The translations under genes were made by a program, and so were the position numbers. The notes beneath the pieces were generated by a model. The model made no database searches. It saw only the letters and a program-made list of their open reading frames with translations, and was not told the origin of the DNA. DNA of 64,000 bases. Origin: Blastopirellula marina DSM 3645. GTDB taxonomy: Bacteria > Planctomycetota > Planctomycetia > Pirellulales > Pirellulaceae. How positions within the stretch are numbered: position 1 is the first letter of the stretch; each line of letters begins with the position of its first letter. Of the stretch, positions 17,115-26,746 are shown in pieces. The DNA lies in NCBI RefSeq assembly GCF_000153105.1, contig NZ_CH672376.1:2046855-2110854 (forward strand), given 5' to 3'.

Positions 17115-18659
17115 ATGATCCGTACTGCCCTCAGTCTGTTTGTTCTTTTGCTCTCCGCCGCATGGCTGCAGGCGGATGATCGTCCCAATATTCTGTGGAT
17201 CACGATCGAAGACTGGAGTCCCGATCTTTCCTGTTATGGAACCAAGGGGATTCAGACGCCGCATGTCGATCAACTCGCCGCGGAAGGGATTCGATACGAA
17301 CGAGCCTTCACGACGGCGCCGGTCTGTTCGGCTTCGCGATCTGCGATGATGACCGGGTTTCACCAGAACTACATCGGTGCGCAGCAACATCGGACCGACG
17401 ACAAGAAGCCGCTGCCGTACGGCATTCGTCCTGTACCGCATTTGTTCGCGGATGCCGGCTATTTCACCTGTCTGATGAGTTCGAAAACGGACTGCAACTT
17501 CCTGCCCGACTCTCGCAAGGAGTTATTTCAGGGACGAGATTGGAAAGAACGAAAGCCGGGGCAGCCATTTTTTGCCCGAATCAGTTTTGGCGGAACGCAT
17601 CGCCCTTGGAAACGCGATCCGCAGCGCCCCATTGAGATCGAGGATGTCGAACTTCCGCCCTACTACGCCGATACTCCTTTCATTCGCCGCGATTGGGCGA
17701 ATGGGCTCGAGCAAATGCAGTTGGTCGATCGCGAAGTTGGCGCGATCTTGAAGCGTTTGAAAGACGATGGGCTCGCGGAAAACACGATCGTCTTTTTTAT
17801 CGGCGATCATGGACGTTGTCACATCCGAGGGAAGCAGTTTTTGTATGACGAAGGGACGCGCATCCCGATGATCATGCGTTGGCCCGGCAAGGTGCAGCCA
17901 GGCCAAGTGAGCGATGACCTGGTCTATTCGATCGATATTTGCGCCACCATCTTAGAGGCCGCGGCGATCAAGCCGCCGGTTGCTCTGCATGGTGCAAGTC
18001 TCTTCAGCCGGGAAGTCCAAGAGCGGAAATACATCTTCACCGCACGCGACAAAATGGATGACACGCATGACGCGATGCGAGCGATCCGCTCTCAAACGCA
18101 CAAATTGATTTTGAACTTGATGCCGGAACGCGCCTATTGCCAGTTCAGCTTCTACAAGGAAGGTTCTTATCCGCCGCTGGCGGAAATGAATGTCCTAAAC
18201 CTGGAAGGAAAACTGACGCCGGAGCAGTCCGCATTTATGGCTTCCAGTAAACCTCCGGTCGAACTGTTTGATCTAAAGAAAGATCCCTACGAAGTTCACA
18301 ACGTCGCCGATGATCCCGCCTACGCCGCGGTGAAAGCCGAAATGTTGGCGGAGCTGGAGCAATGGAGAACGGAAGTGATCCATGATCAAGGAGTCACGGC
18401 GGAATTTCGCGCCCTCGAAGCGTTTCCCAAATCGTGCCCCACCGCAACGGTGGGCCAATGGGTTCAGGAGCACAGTTCCGAGTACGATTTCAACCAACTC
18501 GGCGTACCCGGTTGGTATCCGACGCGCACCTTGGAAGAATGGCGCAAAGTCAAAACGCTTTGGGAGCCGTACGTCTTTCGCGGCCCCGAAGAGAAGGCGG
18601 CTCGCCCGGCGATTCCCTCTACCAAAAAACCGAGTAGTCGCGGCAAGGCTTCCCGCTAG
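17115..18659 (+). CDS. exported sulfatase (type I, formylglycine)
   Basis: A 514-residue arylsulfatase-family enzyme with a signal peptide (ALSLFVLLLSAAWLQA, cut near 20). The metal site begins with NILWITIEDWSPD, and the activation motif CSASR at about 71-75 carries the Cys converted to formylglycine by an FGE-type enzyme. Further family features are TGFHQNYIG, the GDHGR motif near residue 236, and a C-terminal FDLKKDPYEVHNVADDP block typical of the family. It cleaves sulfate esters, probably of algal polysaccharides, in the periplasm or outside. No maturation enzyme is encoded nearby. Confidence 0.95.
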   Translation: MIRTALSLFVLLLSAAWLQADDRPNILWITIEDWSPDLSCYGTKGIQTPHVDQLAAEGIRYERAFTTAPVCSASRSAMMTGFHQNYIGAQQHRTDDKKPLPYGIRPVPHLFADAGYFTCLMSSKTDCNFLPDSRKELFQGRDWKERKPGQPFFARISFGGTHRPWKRDPQRPIEIEDVELPPYYADTPFIRRDWANGLEQMQLVDREVGAILKRLKDDGLAENTIVFFIGDHGRCHIRGKQFLYDEGTRIPMIMRWPGKVQPGQVSDDLVYSIDICATILEAAAIKPPVALHGASLFSREVQERKYIFTARDKMDDTHDAMRAIRSQTHKLILNLMPERAYCQFSFYKEGSYPPLAEMNVLNLEGKLTPEQSAFMASSKPPVELFDLKKDPYEVHNVADDPAYAAVKAEMLAELEQWRTEVIHDQGVTAEFRALEAFPKSCPTATVGQWVQEHSSEYDFNQLGVPGWYPTRTLEEWRKVKTLWEPYVFRGPEEKAARPAIPSTKKPSSRGKASR

Positions 18660-18767
18660 GAAATCACCTGCAGCGTTTGGCGACCATACGGCGCTTTGTC
18701 AACGTTTGGCATGGCGCCGGTTATTGTTCGTGCCGAATAACATTGGCCAAGGCAGAATTTCCGTCGC

Positions 18768-20321
18768 CTAAGCGCCGGGACGATTTCTCAGCGCTTCCCA
18801 AACTTCTTCAAACTGGCGGTTGAAGTCGGCGTCGACTTCGATTGATTTTTGCATCACTTTGGCGTCGACCGCGACTTTTCGGGCTCGCTCAAAATCTTCC
18901 ATGCGGTACAAGCAGATCGCCTGGCCGGCGGCGCCAAACGCGCGGGCTTCGGTCTCAGAGCTGTCTTGCTCGGCCAGATCGCGGAAGAGGTGCATCGCGC
19001 GGAGGTAGTTCTCGGTTCCGCCGCGATTCATCAGGATCGTCGCTTCTTGCTTCCAGGCTTTCAGCGTCCACGCTTTGGCGTCAGCGCTAGTGTCCGGAGG
19101 AAAGTATTCGCCGACGCTATGAAACGCTTCAGGCGTCCCATCCATCATCGCGCGATAAAACTGTTCTTCGGCCGAGCCGTGATTCGGTAACTTTGCGCCG
19201 GCGATTGGTCGCTCGGGTTGCAGTAGCGGAGCTTCGCGACTCGACCAGGCGATCGCAGAGCCAAGCCCAAAGCAAAGCAGCACCAAAGCGATGGGCATAC
19301 CCCACTGTCGCGCGGCGGCATAGCGCTTTCGGGATCGCCCGGCGATTTTCATGATGCGATCCAACTCGCGGGTCGCGGCCGAACGATCGCCGATCGCGGC
19401 CAACTCGGACATCGACCAATCGTGGACTCCCCCGCCTAAGGTCTCGGGGCCGACCGCTTCCAAGACGTCGCGCAGCTCTTGCAGCAGTTCCGTCGCGTTT
19501 TGCTGGCGATTCTCCGGCTTCTTCGCCAGCATCTTATGGATGACGCGGGTCAGTTGCGGCGGCAGGTCTTTGCGGAGCGTTTCCAATCGCGGTGGTTCGG
19601 TCTGTAGATGTTGTACGGCGACCGACAACGCGGTGTCGCCGTCAAACGGAGGCCGGCCGGCGACCAAGTGATAGATCGTTACGCCCAACGAATAGATATC
19701 GCTGCGCGAGTCGGTTGGTTTTCCTTCGACCTGTTCAGGGCTCATATAGAGCGGCGTTCCCAGGCTGACGCCGATCTCGGTCAGGTTCAGCCCTTCGCCG
19801 TTTTGACTTATGACGCGTGACAAGCCGAAGTCGGCGACCTTCACTTCGCCGGAAGCGGTGATCAGCACGTTCTCGGGTTTGATGTCGCGATGGACGATCC
19901 CCTGCTCTCCCGCTTTGACCAGGGCCGCGGCGACTTGACGCAGAATCGCGAACGCCGCTTTGACATCGACCGAACCGGTTTTGCCGGTCAGCTGTTTCAG
20001 GGTTTGCCCCGGGACGTACTCTTGGGCGATGAAATGCGTCCCGTCGATGCAACCGACCTCGAAGATCTGCACGATGTTGGCGTGCGTTAGTGCGGCGGCA
20101 GCCTGGGCTTCGCGATGGAATCGCTTGACGTACGATTCTTGCTGCGCGAGCGCCGGCAGAAGGACTTTGAGGGCGACCTGCCGCCTGAGGCTAGTCTGCT
20201 GCGCGAGGAAGACTTCGGCCATCGCGCCTCGACCCAACCGCCGAAGCACTTGATAGTCGCCCAACGATTTGCCCGTAAGGTCGCAAGTCGCGGCGAAGGC
20301 TGGAGTTGAGGATTCGGCCAT
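18768..20321 (-). CDS. membrane-anchored Ser/Thr protein kinase
   Basis: 517 residues from the ATG at 20321; the longer frame adds 63 residues with no kinase features. The kinase domain starts at about residue 22: glycine loop LGRGAMAEVF, ATP Lys in VALKVL (about 52), catalytic loop HRDIKPEN (Asp at about 146), DFGLSR, and activation-segment GTPLYMSPEQ. This is a Hanks-type PknB-like kinase with all key residues. After a linker comes one transmembrane helix (PIALVLLCFGLGSAIAW), then an exported helical region of about 120 residues resembling TPR repeats (LFRDLAEQDSSETEAR). The external part may sense a signal. A membrane protein is encoded 100 bp upstream on the same strand. Confidence 0.93.
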   Translation of the reverse strand: MAESSTPAFAATCDLTGKSLGDYQVLRRLGRGAMAEVFLAQQTSLRRQVALKVLLPALAQQESYVKRFHREAQAAAALTHANIVQIFEVGCIDGTHFIAQEYVPGQTLKQLTGKTGSVDVKAAFAILRQVAAALVKAGEQGIVHRDIKPENVLITASGEVKVADFGLSRVISQNGEGLNLTEIGVSLGTPLYMSPEQVEGKPTDSRSDIYSLGVTIYHLVAGRPPFDGDTALSVAVQHLQTEPPRLETLRKDLPPQLTRVIHKMLAKKPENRQQNATELLQELRDVLEAVGPETLGGGVHDWSMSELAAIGDRSAATRELDRIMKIAGRSRKRYAAARQWGMPIALVLLCFGLGSAIAWSSREAPLLQPERPIAGAKLPNHGSAEEQFYRAMMDGTPEAFHSVGEYFPPDTSADAKAWTLKAWKQEATILMNRGGTENYLRAMHLFRDLAEQDSSETEARAFGAAGQAICLYRMEDFERARKVAVDAKVMQKSIEVDADFNRQFEEVWEALRNRPGA

Positions 20322-20421
20322 GGGGCGTCCGCAAGGTGAACAGTGACATCCTAGATTCAGTATGGGCGGCGATCTCCTCCAAGGCAACCAACGGGTGAAA
20401 CCGTCGCCCCAGATCCGCCGA

Positions 20422-21378
20422 TTAGAGGTGGGCCTCTGGAGGAGGGGTTTTTCGCGAATCTTCCGCTTTCTCTGGCGGCATCCGTTGGTGGAGCCATTCG
20501 TCCGACACAAAGCGCCGCAGCAGCGACCGCAAGCTGACTCGGAGGGCCGAATTTACTTCATCATTAACTTCGCCGGTGACGCCGACAAATTCGACCTGGG
20601 TAAATCCGCTCCAAGTGAGCCACAGTCCCCATTGATAGCGAGTCGCGGAAGCGTTGATCCGCTCGGCGACACGTAGTGCCCAAAACGCGCCAAAGCTGTC
20701 GCGGAAATCGAGCCAGACTCGATCTTCGGGGCGTAACGCGGGCCCCTTCGGCGGCCAGTCGACGACCGTCAAAAAGATCGCGGTCAGCAACAGTAGGATT
20801 GCCAGCGTCGCTCCTCCGGCGGCAAGTCCGACGCCGATTCCCGGCAGATGCTTGGCCAGAACCAGCGTTTGCGCCATCGCCAACAGAATTGCGGTCATGC
20901 AGAAACGCGTGGGGCCGTTATTTAGTAGTCCCACTACGATCAGCACAAATAGAAACCAACTACGAGCGCCGACCAGGACAAGTTCTCCCCCCCGCCCCGA
21001 GGCGAATTGCTCGCCGACCGGCATCACCAGCACGGCCCACAGCGTGACGACCACCCATTGCCAGGCGACATTCTGCGGGCGTTTGGCGCCCAGCTGAGCC
21101 ATCTGGGGGCAAAACAGAGTCATGCCGGCGGTAAAGCGAAGCGAATCGCGAAACGGGACGGCGGATCCGGCGGAGACCGCCAGACCGATCCAGGTTTCGA
21201 CCCCGGTGACCGCAATCCAGGCGATCAACACCCACCACCAAGGAGCGATCAGGGTTGTTCCCTGCAACGAGCGGCGACGTGAGGCCAAGAGCAAAATGCC
21301 GACAATTCCGGCAATCATCGCCGTTAGCCCGGTGATGACGCCGGGCTGGATATCTCCGAGAGTCTGCAAAATCGTCAT
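20422..21378 (-). CDS. multi-spanning membrane protein of unknown function
   Basis: A 318-residue protein with about six or seven hydrophobic helices in residues 10-215 (GLTAMIAGIVGILLLA; APWWWVLIAWIAVTG; VVVTLWAVLVMPVG; LVGARSWFLFVLIVVGLL; ATLAILLLLTAIFLTVV), followed by a soluble C-terminal domain of about 100 residues (RPEDRVWLDFRDSFGAFWALR). I do not recognise the family. It is on the same strand as the kinase gene, 100 bp upstream of it, so the two may be co-transcribed. Confidence 0.75.
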   Translation of the reverse strand: MTILQTLGDIQPGVITGLTAMIAGIVGILLLASRRRSLQGTTLIAPWWWVLIAWIAVTGVETWIGLAVSAGSAVPFRDSLRFTAGMTLFCPQMAQLGAKRPQNVAWQWVVVTLWAVLVMPVGEQFASGRGGELVLVGARSWFLFVLIVVGLLNNGPTRFCMTAILLAMAQTLVLAKHLPGIGVGLAAGGATLAILLLLTAIFLTVVDWPPKGPALRPEDRVWLDFRDSFGAFWALRVAERINASATRYQWGLWLTWSGFTQVEFVGVTGEVNDEVNSALRVSLRSLLRRFVSDEWLHQRMPPEKAEDSRKTPPPEAHL

Positions 21379-21654
21379 GTTCCGGTCCGACGCAGGACTG
21401 CCTCCCTTCTATATGCAGGGCGACTTTGGGCCTCTTTGATCGTAGCACCAACTGCTGCCGTGAACAAAGGATAGAGCGATTCTGCAGCGGCTGGCAATTC
21501 GCAATTTCTCCAAAAATCACCATGATGCATTTGCACAACGCCAACGGTGGGCAATGTTTCTCCAGAGCGACGCTCGCGCTTGCCATGCTCCTGACTTGGG
21601 ATTGCGGCGATTGAGCGATCCGACTCCCCCACTCAATTGCCTGGAGACTGTCCG

Positions 21655-22203
21655 ATGAATTTGAAAGCCATGGCCGCGTTGCTCGGCATGATGATGTTCG
21701 CCACGCTGGCCCACGCCGGCGGTTGGGGCGAAATGATGGGGTACTCAAGCGCCGCCGATTGCGGTTGTGCCTCGACGGCCGCTTGCGGTCCCAACTGCGC
21801 CAACGTTTGGGACGGGTATTGCGCCGATCAGAGCTGCGGACGCCGCAGTCCGATTCAAGGGCGTTACCACTGGTTCGCTCTCCCGACCGCTTGTGGTTGC
21901 GGACCGACCTGCGCTACCGGCGCTTGCTGTGATGAGTACCCCATGTGCAACTGCAATGGTCCCCATTTCGAGCGCGTTTGCGAGAAATGCCCGAGCTGCC
22001 TGAAGATGTTCAAAGTGCGTGGTTACAGCGGCGGAAGCTGCGGCGCTCCAGGTTGCAGCGCTTGCGGTCAAGCGAGTACCCGCATCATTCAGTTGGGACA
22101 ACCGTCGTACCAAGAGATCCAAATGATGCCGTCGGCGCCGCGTGTTCCGACCAAAGAAGCGAAGCTGATCTACCCCAGCCATCGGGCGACGCTTCCGAAC
22201 TAG
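21655..22203 (+). CDS. cysteine-rich exported protein
   Basis: 182 residues from the ATG at 21655, preceded by GGAGAC. It has a signal peptide (MNLKAMAALLGMMMFATLAHA) and a mature part with about 22 Cys in clusters (CGCAST, CGPNC, CGCGPTC, CCDEYPMCNC, CEKCPSC, CGAPGCSACG). The C-terminal 40 residues are Cys-free and Pro-rich. High Cys content in an exported protein suggests disulfide cross-linking or metal binding, such as in the planctomycete cell wall. I do not recognise a named family. A good terminator follows. Confidence 0.8.
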   Translation: MNLKAMAALLGMMMFATLAHAGGWGEMMGYSSAADCGCASTAACGPNCANVWDGYCADQSCGRRSPIQGRYHWFALPTACGCGPTCATGACCDEYPMCNCNGPHFERVCEKCPSCLKMFKVRGYSGGSCGAPGCSACGQASTRIIQLGQPSYQEIQMMPSAPRVPTKEAKLIYPSHRATLPN

Positions 22204-22274
22204 ATTCTCGGATCGAGCCGATCCTTGCGGGGAGTGATGATCGACTTGGATCCAAAAGCAGTCAGAGCAGCGGG

Positions 22275-22310
22275 AAAGGGCGCGTCTTCTCCGAGACGCG
22301 CCCTTTTTTT
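22275..22310 (+). terminator. rho-independent terminator of the Cys-rich gene
   Basis: GGGCGCGTCT (22278-22287) pairs with AGACGCGCCC (22294-22303), loop of six, followed by seven T. It is 75 bp past the stop codon at 22203. Confidence 0.9.
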
Positions 22311-22678
22311 GCGCTGAAGTGAACGCGGCGTTGTCGCTATAGTCGTTGCTAGCATTATTTTCCTCAAGTTTGGCTACAGCAGACTTCGACCAGCATCCGA
22401 TGATGAACAACACACTCAACGCGAGCGGACGGAATGCAAGACGCGTTTCGTTTCCATTGGGTCATGGGGATCGACGGACCGACCAACCATGACCTTTTTT
22501 TGTGCGCCGTAGGCAATCTTGTCTGCTCGGGCCCCTCTAAGGCGCTCCCGAAAATGGGGTGAAAATTACCCCTCTGTGGATTGATTGTCCCCCTCTCTAG
22601 ATATAAACTGCGGTTCATCAGTCTAGGAATTTTTTCGGCACGGAAGCTTCCATCTCATTTTGGGTAGGAGATTTTCGC
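22311..22678. other. intergenic region, nothing recognised
   Basis: About 370 bases before the coiled-coil gene. No gene or RNA that I can support; it should contain the promoter of the downstream gene. Confidence 0.5.
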
Positions 22679-23080
22679 ATGCTGCGTGTCCGATTCATTT
22701 CTGCTTTGATGATCTTGGGGCTAGCCGTCGCCGGTTTCACAACATTCTCGGCCCGAGCGGCAGACGAGCCGTCGGTTGCGGCTCAACCGAAAATGGCGAC
22801 CAAGGCTCGTAGTGAGCCCCGTGGCCGGCTTCCTAATTTCTACGGTCAAGTAGTCAGTGAGAAGCAAAAGGAAGAGATCTACTCGATCCAGAGCGAGTAC
22901 GAGGCCAGGCTTGACGAACTGGTCCGTCAGATCGTCGTGCTCAAGGCTGAAAGAGACGCCAAAGTCGACCAGACTTTGACTCCCGAGCAGCGAAAAGAGA
23001 TCGCGGATCTGCGGGCCGAGTCCGAAAAGCGACGTGCGGAACGTCGCGCTTCGGCAGGAAATGCGGCTAAATCGAAATAA
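22679..23080 (+). CDS. exported coiled-coil protein
   Basis: A 133-residue protein with a signal peptide (ISALMILGLAVAGFTTFSARA-type, cut near residue 28) and a good ribosome-binding site (TAGGAG). The mature part is mostly charged helix: a short NFYGQVVSEKQKEEIYSIQ start, then QIVVLKAERDAKVDQTLTPEQ and a basic tail (EKRRAERRASA). The LTPEQRKEIADL segment resembles Spy/CpxP-like periplasmic helical proteins that bind unfolded protein or metal, but the match is loose. No partner gene. Confidence 0.75.
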   Translation: MLRVRFISALMILGLAVAGFTTFSARAADEPSVAAQPKMATKARSEPRGRLPNFYGQVVSEKQKEEIYSIQSEYEARLDELVRQIVVLKAERDAKVDQTLTPEQRKEIADLRAESEKRRAERRASAGNAAKSK

Positions 23081-23253
23081 TCGGCGTCGTTGATCGCGAA
23101 CCGATTGTAGATCAGCACGAGTCGCGCCAGCGGCTCGTAGGGGCAGCGCGTGCTCGAGCTTTCGGGCACGCGCTGGTTTCGAATCCTCTGTGGCGACTCT
23201 TCGCGACGATTCCGTCGACCGGCCCCCAGTCTGCGAGAACCGAGCGCCGTTCG

Positions 23254-23613
23254 TTAAGCGAGTTCCTGCCGTAAAGCGTCTGGCTCCACTTGCACCGGGC
23301 CGTCAAACGGCGTGGGAAAGACAGCGATGGTGTACTTTTGCTTGGCAAGTTTGTCGAGAAATCGATCTAAAAAGCTCGAAAGCTTAATGAGCTTGGGTGA
23401 ATAGCGGTTCCATTTGTCGGTCGCGCACAGCTCTGCATGCGGCTGATCGGGAAACACGATAAATCCCTTTCGCCGCTGCTCATCGGTTGATTCGGCCCAG
23501 CCGTCGGCATACAAGCCCCACAGTTCTTTATTCTCGCGAACCGTCCGAATGAAGTACTGCAGACGCTCGTCGCCGCTGAGATCAACGGCGTTAAATCGTT
23601 TCGAGGAGAACAT
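23254..23613 (-). CDS. DUF2750 domain-containing protein
   Basis: A 119-residue cytoplasmic protein. The DUF2750 pattern is seen as RLQYFIRTVRENKELWGLYADGW near residues 18-40, then GFIVFPDQPHAELCA, and a C-terminal LIKLSSFLDRFLDKLA helix followed by the short strand YTIAVFPTP. The function of this small family is unknown; members often serve as immunity-like or house-keeping proteins. It is isolated, with converging neighbours. ATG start at 23613. Confidence 0.82.
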   Translation of the reverse strand: MFSSKRFNAVDLSGDERLQYFIRTVRENKELWGLYADGWAESTDEQRRKGFIVFPDQPHAELCATDKWNRYSPKLIKLSSFLDRFLDKLAKQKYTIAVFPTPFDGPVQVEPDALRQELA

Positions 23614-24031
23614 GCGATTTGACTTCTACTATGAAATATGAGGAGATGATGTAAACCGCATGCTCCGATGCGGATGGGCAAGCTGTCCACCGGACCATCG
23701 CTGCTTCGAGCCAAGTAGGAGGGCTCTCGCGAGTCGCGGCGTGGCAAATGGGAAAAATGACGAGGAGTTGCGGTTTATCGTCACCGGTCGGTTGGACCGG
23801 CGTTGTTGCCCGTTAACTGAACCTCAGCGGACGAGTAGTAGCCGCTAACGTAAGTTAGGAAGCGAATGTCCAATATTTTCGCATGTTTCCTCGATAAAAT
23901 TCGAGACCATGGCCCCCATTAAAGGGTGTCCGAACTTGGGAAATCGAATAAACTCTTAAGGATTGTAACTGCCTTGGTGCGTGTCCAGGGAGTATGCAAG
24001 TCCATCACCTTCTGCCCCGATCTTTCACAAT
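23614..24031. other. divergent intergenic region, nothing recognised
   Basis: About 420 bases between the DUF2750 gene and the NRDE gene. No gene, RNA or strong hairpin seen. Confidence 0.45.
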
Positions 24032-24808
24032 ATGTGCCTACTGGCAATCCAATATCGCTCGGTTGCCGAAGCGCCCATTTTGGTCGCCGCCAATCGAGAA
24101 GAATTTTACGATCGTCCCAGCTCCGCTCCTTCGATTCAATCAGGGAAGCCTCGTGCTTTATGCGGAATTGATCAGCAAGCCGGCGGAACGTGGCTGGGCG
24201 TCAATCAACACGGGCTATTTGTCGGTGCGTGCAATCGCCGCAAGATGAATCGCCCCATCGCTCCTCGATCGCGTGGACTGCTCTGTCGCGAACTGCTTCG
24301 CGCTAGTTCGGCCCAAGCGGCCGTTGATATGGCGATGGAAGCACTCAACAATGACGAGTATGACGGAGTCAACTTTGTGGTCGCTGATGGCCGTACCGGC
24401 TATGCGATTCATGGGGGAGATGACATCAACGCTCAACCGTTGGAAGAAGGTTTGAACTTGATCGGCGGCGGTGATCTGAACGATTCCCGCGACGAACGCG
24501 TCAAGCTGGCTCATCGACTGTTGACGCTGCAAACGCTCGATTCAGCCGTGAAGTTCCTCGCTGTGGCGAGCAAAGTTTTTGCTCGACCGTCAGCCGCTCC
24601 CGGTCGTCCCGGCATGGTGATGGAAGGTCGCGAATGGGGAACGGTCAGCTCCACGCTGATCGCCCTCGGCAAAAAGCCGCGTGATGCGATCTATCAATTT
24701 GCTGCCGGCGCTCCGACGAAAGTTCCGTACGAAGATTTCTCGCCGCTGTTGCGTGACATCCTCAGCCGCGGACTTCGCGAAGCGCGAACCAAAACGCAAA
24801 CCAGCTAA
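24032..24808 (+). CDS. NRDE family protein (TANGO2-like)
   Basis: 258 residues from the ATG at 24032. That start gives Met-Cys, as in the family, where Cys2 becomes the N-terminal nucleophile of an Ntn-hydrolase fold; the earlier in-frame start would bury it. The eponymous motif is present as AANREEFYDRPS, followed by AGGTWLGVNQHGLFVG and a late GREWGTVSSTLIAL block. TANGO2 proteins bind haem or lipids in some reports, but no bacterial role is fixed. Ends at a clear terminator. No operon partner. Confidence 0.92.
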   Translation: MCLLAIQYRSVAEAPILVAANREEFYDRPSSAPSIQSGKPRALCGIDQQAGGTWLGVNQHGLFVGACNRRKMNRPIAPRSRGLLCRELLRASSAQAAVDMAMEALNNDEYDGVNFVVADGRTGYAIHGGDDINAQPLEEGLNLIGGGDLNDSRDERVKLAHRLLTLQTLDSAVKFLAVASKVFARPSAAPGRPGMVMEGREWGTVSSTLIALGKKPRDAIYQFAAGAPTKVPYEDFSPLLRDILSRGLREARTKTQTS

Positions 24809-24838
24809 CGCGTTTGCGTTACTAGCTTGATCTCTCCA

Positions 24839-24869
24839 AGAGCCTCGCACGCAACGAGGCTCTTTTTTT
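24839..24869 (+). terminator. rho-independent terminator of the NRDE gene
   Basis: AGAGCCTCG and CGAGGCTCT form a 9-bp perfect stem with a 7-nt loop, followed by seven T, 30 bp past the stop codon. Confidence 0.92.
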
Positions 24870-24965
24870 GCGCGCCGCCCGAGAGCGAGAATCTTGCAGC
24901 AGTAAACCGGCTCGCGTCTGGCCGACACATAGCGGCGAAGATCGAACTGTCGAAAGTTGGCCTAA

Positions 24966-24971
24966 TATAAT
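24966..24971 (+). promoter_or_regulatory. possible -10 box before the DUF1559 gene 25100
   Basis: A perfect TATAAT in an AT-rich stretch, about 130 bp before the DUF1559 start. No good -35 box is found 17 bp upstream, so this is only a candidate. Confidence 0.3.
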
Positions 24972-25099
24972 GATTTGCAAGCGAATAAGGCGCTACAAAG
25001 AATCCCACGTTTTGTGATTGAAAACATTATTTAATTGGGTTATTTTCTAGCACGTAAGGGGTATGCGGCCCCACTTCCCTCCCTGGGTGCGAGCGTCCT

Positions 25100-26086
25100 A
25101 TGAAACCGAAACAGACCGGCTTTACTCTGGTGGAGTTACTTGTCGTCATTGCGATCATCGGCGTATTGATCGCGCTGCTTTTACCGGCGGTCCAACAGGC
25201 GCGCGAAGCGGCGCGACGTCTGACTTGTCGAAGTCAGCTGAAGAATTTTGGATTGGCGCTGCATAACTACCATGACGTCCACGGCGTATTGCCGCCGGGT
25301 CTGACCGCTTCGGCCAACGGCGGTTGGTCTTGGGGTTCGATGCTGCTTCCGTTTATTGAGCAGAGCAGCATTCATGATGCGATCAACTTCAAGCTATCGC
25401 CTAGCAACGGGAGCAATGCGACGGCGATTCTCAACACCATCCCGATCGCCAATTGTCCCAGCGATCAGGCGCCGAAGACGAACGATGAACTGTCGCTTCC
25501 CGAGCAGGCGACAACTAGTTATTGCGCCTCAGGCGGCGCGAACATGTACACTCCCAACAAGTGCAGCGGAATCGAAGAAGGTGTCTTCTATCACAACAGC
25601 AAGCGAGCCTTTCGTGATTTTACCGATGGTTCGTCCAATTCGATTGTGGTCGGCGAAGTCGTCTGGCGCGTCACGCCATATATGTCGGGCAACGCTGCAC
25701 GCAACTTGCAACATTACTACGGTGGGCAAGTGACTGTTCCGTGGTACCACAACGGCGATCCTTGCGGCGTCGGTTCTGACGACAACACCTATCGTCGCAC
25801 GTTTGCGATCATTCGTAACGCCGGCTATCCGATGAACGTCTATCACGCGGCGGCCGATACGTACTATGACAACGCTCACCATGCATTCGGCAGTCATCAT
25901 CCCGGTGGAGCGCACTTTTTGTTTGGCGACGCTTCCGTTCACTTCTTGAGCGAGCATATCGACTCGAAGACCGACCGAACCTGGTGGCCGAATATCACCG
26001 ACGGTCAGGATGATCCCTCTCGGTTTACCGGAGTTTACCAAGCGCTGCACGTGATCAACGATGGCAACGTCGTTGCGATCCCTTAA
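25100..26086 (+). CDS. DUF1559 pseudopilin-like protein
   Basis: A 328-residue DUF1559 protein with MKPKQT ahead of the prepilin motif [15 protein letters not shown], then [39 protein letters not shown] and the C-terminal [18 protein letters not shown] signature. It is a different subtype from the array at 0-5 kb: longer C-terminus, with [12 protein letters not shown] at the end. A lipoprotein gene follows 116 bp downstream on the same strand, the same pairing as in the array. Confidence 0.93.
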   Translation: MKPKQTGFTLVELLVVIAIIGVLIALLLPAVQQAREAARRLTCRSQLKNFGLALHNYHDVHGVLPPGLTASANGGWSWGSMLLPFIEQSSIHDAINFKLSPSNGSNATAILNTIPIANCPSDQAPKTNDELSLPEQATTSYCASGGANMYTPNKCSGIEEGVFYHNSKRAFRDFTDGSSNSIVVGEVVWRVTPYMSGNAARNLQHYYGGQVTVPWYHNGDPCGVGSDDNTYRRTFAIIRNAGYPMNVYHAAADTYYDNAHHAFGSHHPGGAHFLFGDASVHFLSEHIDSKTDRTWWPNITDGQDDPSRFTGVYQALHVINDGNVVAIP

Positions 26087-26202
26087 CGTACCGGCCGCAT
26101 GCCGTTCGAGATCCTCGACGGAAAATGCAAACGTCGCTTTGCTCGCGTCTCAGGTTCCGTTCATTTTTCAGTTTGGAGATCGTCTCCAGGGATAGTTTCA
26201 TC

Positions 26203-26613
26203 ATGGCGCGCTACGGCTTGTTGCTACTATTTTCATTTCTGCTGACGGCAGTTGGGTGCAGCCCCGATGGTCCTCCGATTGCCGAGGTCGCAGGTCAGGT
26301 TCTACTCGACGGAAAGCCGCTCCCAGAAGCGGAAGTCACATTTCAGCCGGTTTCCGGCCGACCCTCGGTCGGAACCACTGACCCCGATGGTCGTTTTGAG
26401 GTCCACTATTCGGCGACGCGTAAAGGAGCGCTGGTTGGTGATCACAGCGTTCGCATTTCCACCTATCAAGCGCCGCACCCAATCGGTCCCAACGGAGAAA
26501 TGTCGTCGTTGAAAAAAGAAGTCGTTCCGCATCGCTACAATCGTGACACCGAACTGACGCAGACGGTCGAATCGTGGGGCAACAACTTTGTGTTCGAGTT
26601 GCAGTCCAAATAG
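26203..26613 (+). CDS. small lipoprotein, carboxypeptidase-regulatory-like
   Basis: 136 residues from the ATG at 26203, which starts a lipoprotein signal (LLLLFSFLLTAVGC, Cys at about 17); the longer frame from 26125 lacks a signal. The mature part is a single beta-sandwich-like unit: VAGQVLLDGKPLPEAEVTF, GTTDPDGRFEV, GDHSVRIST, as in planctomycete carboxypeptidase-regulatory-like lipoproteins. It follows a DUF1559 gene and ends before a clear terminator, so the two form a two-gene unit. Confidence 0.88.
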   Translation: MARYGLLLLFSFLLTAVGCSPDGPPIAEVAGQVLLDGKPLPEAEVTFQPVSGRPSVGTTDPDGRFEVHYSATRKGALVGDHSVRISTYQAPHPIGPNGEMSSLKKEVVPHRYNRDTELTQTVESWGNNFVFELQSK

Positions 26614-26641
26614 CGACCGGCGGCCAGCTCAGATTCCCTTG

Positions 26642-26674
26642 AAAAAACCTCGTCCTCAGCGGCGAGGTTTTTTT
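26642..26674 (+). terminator. rho-independent terminator of the DUF1559/lipoprotein pair
   Basis: An AAAAAACCTCG arm (26642-26652) pairs with CGAGGTTTTTT (26663-26673), with a 10-nt loop; the T-run forms part of the stem and runs on, as in A/T-tailed terminators. 28 bp past the stop. Confidence 0.85.
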
Positions 26675-26746
26675 AGGCGCGCTTCGTTTCCAAAGAATCA
26701 TGATCGCAACGTGTGAGCTTGATGCGCCCCAAGATCCATCACTCGC

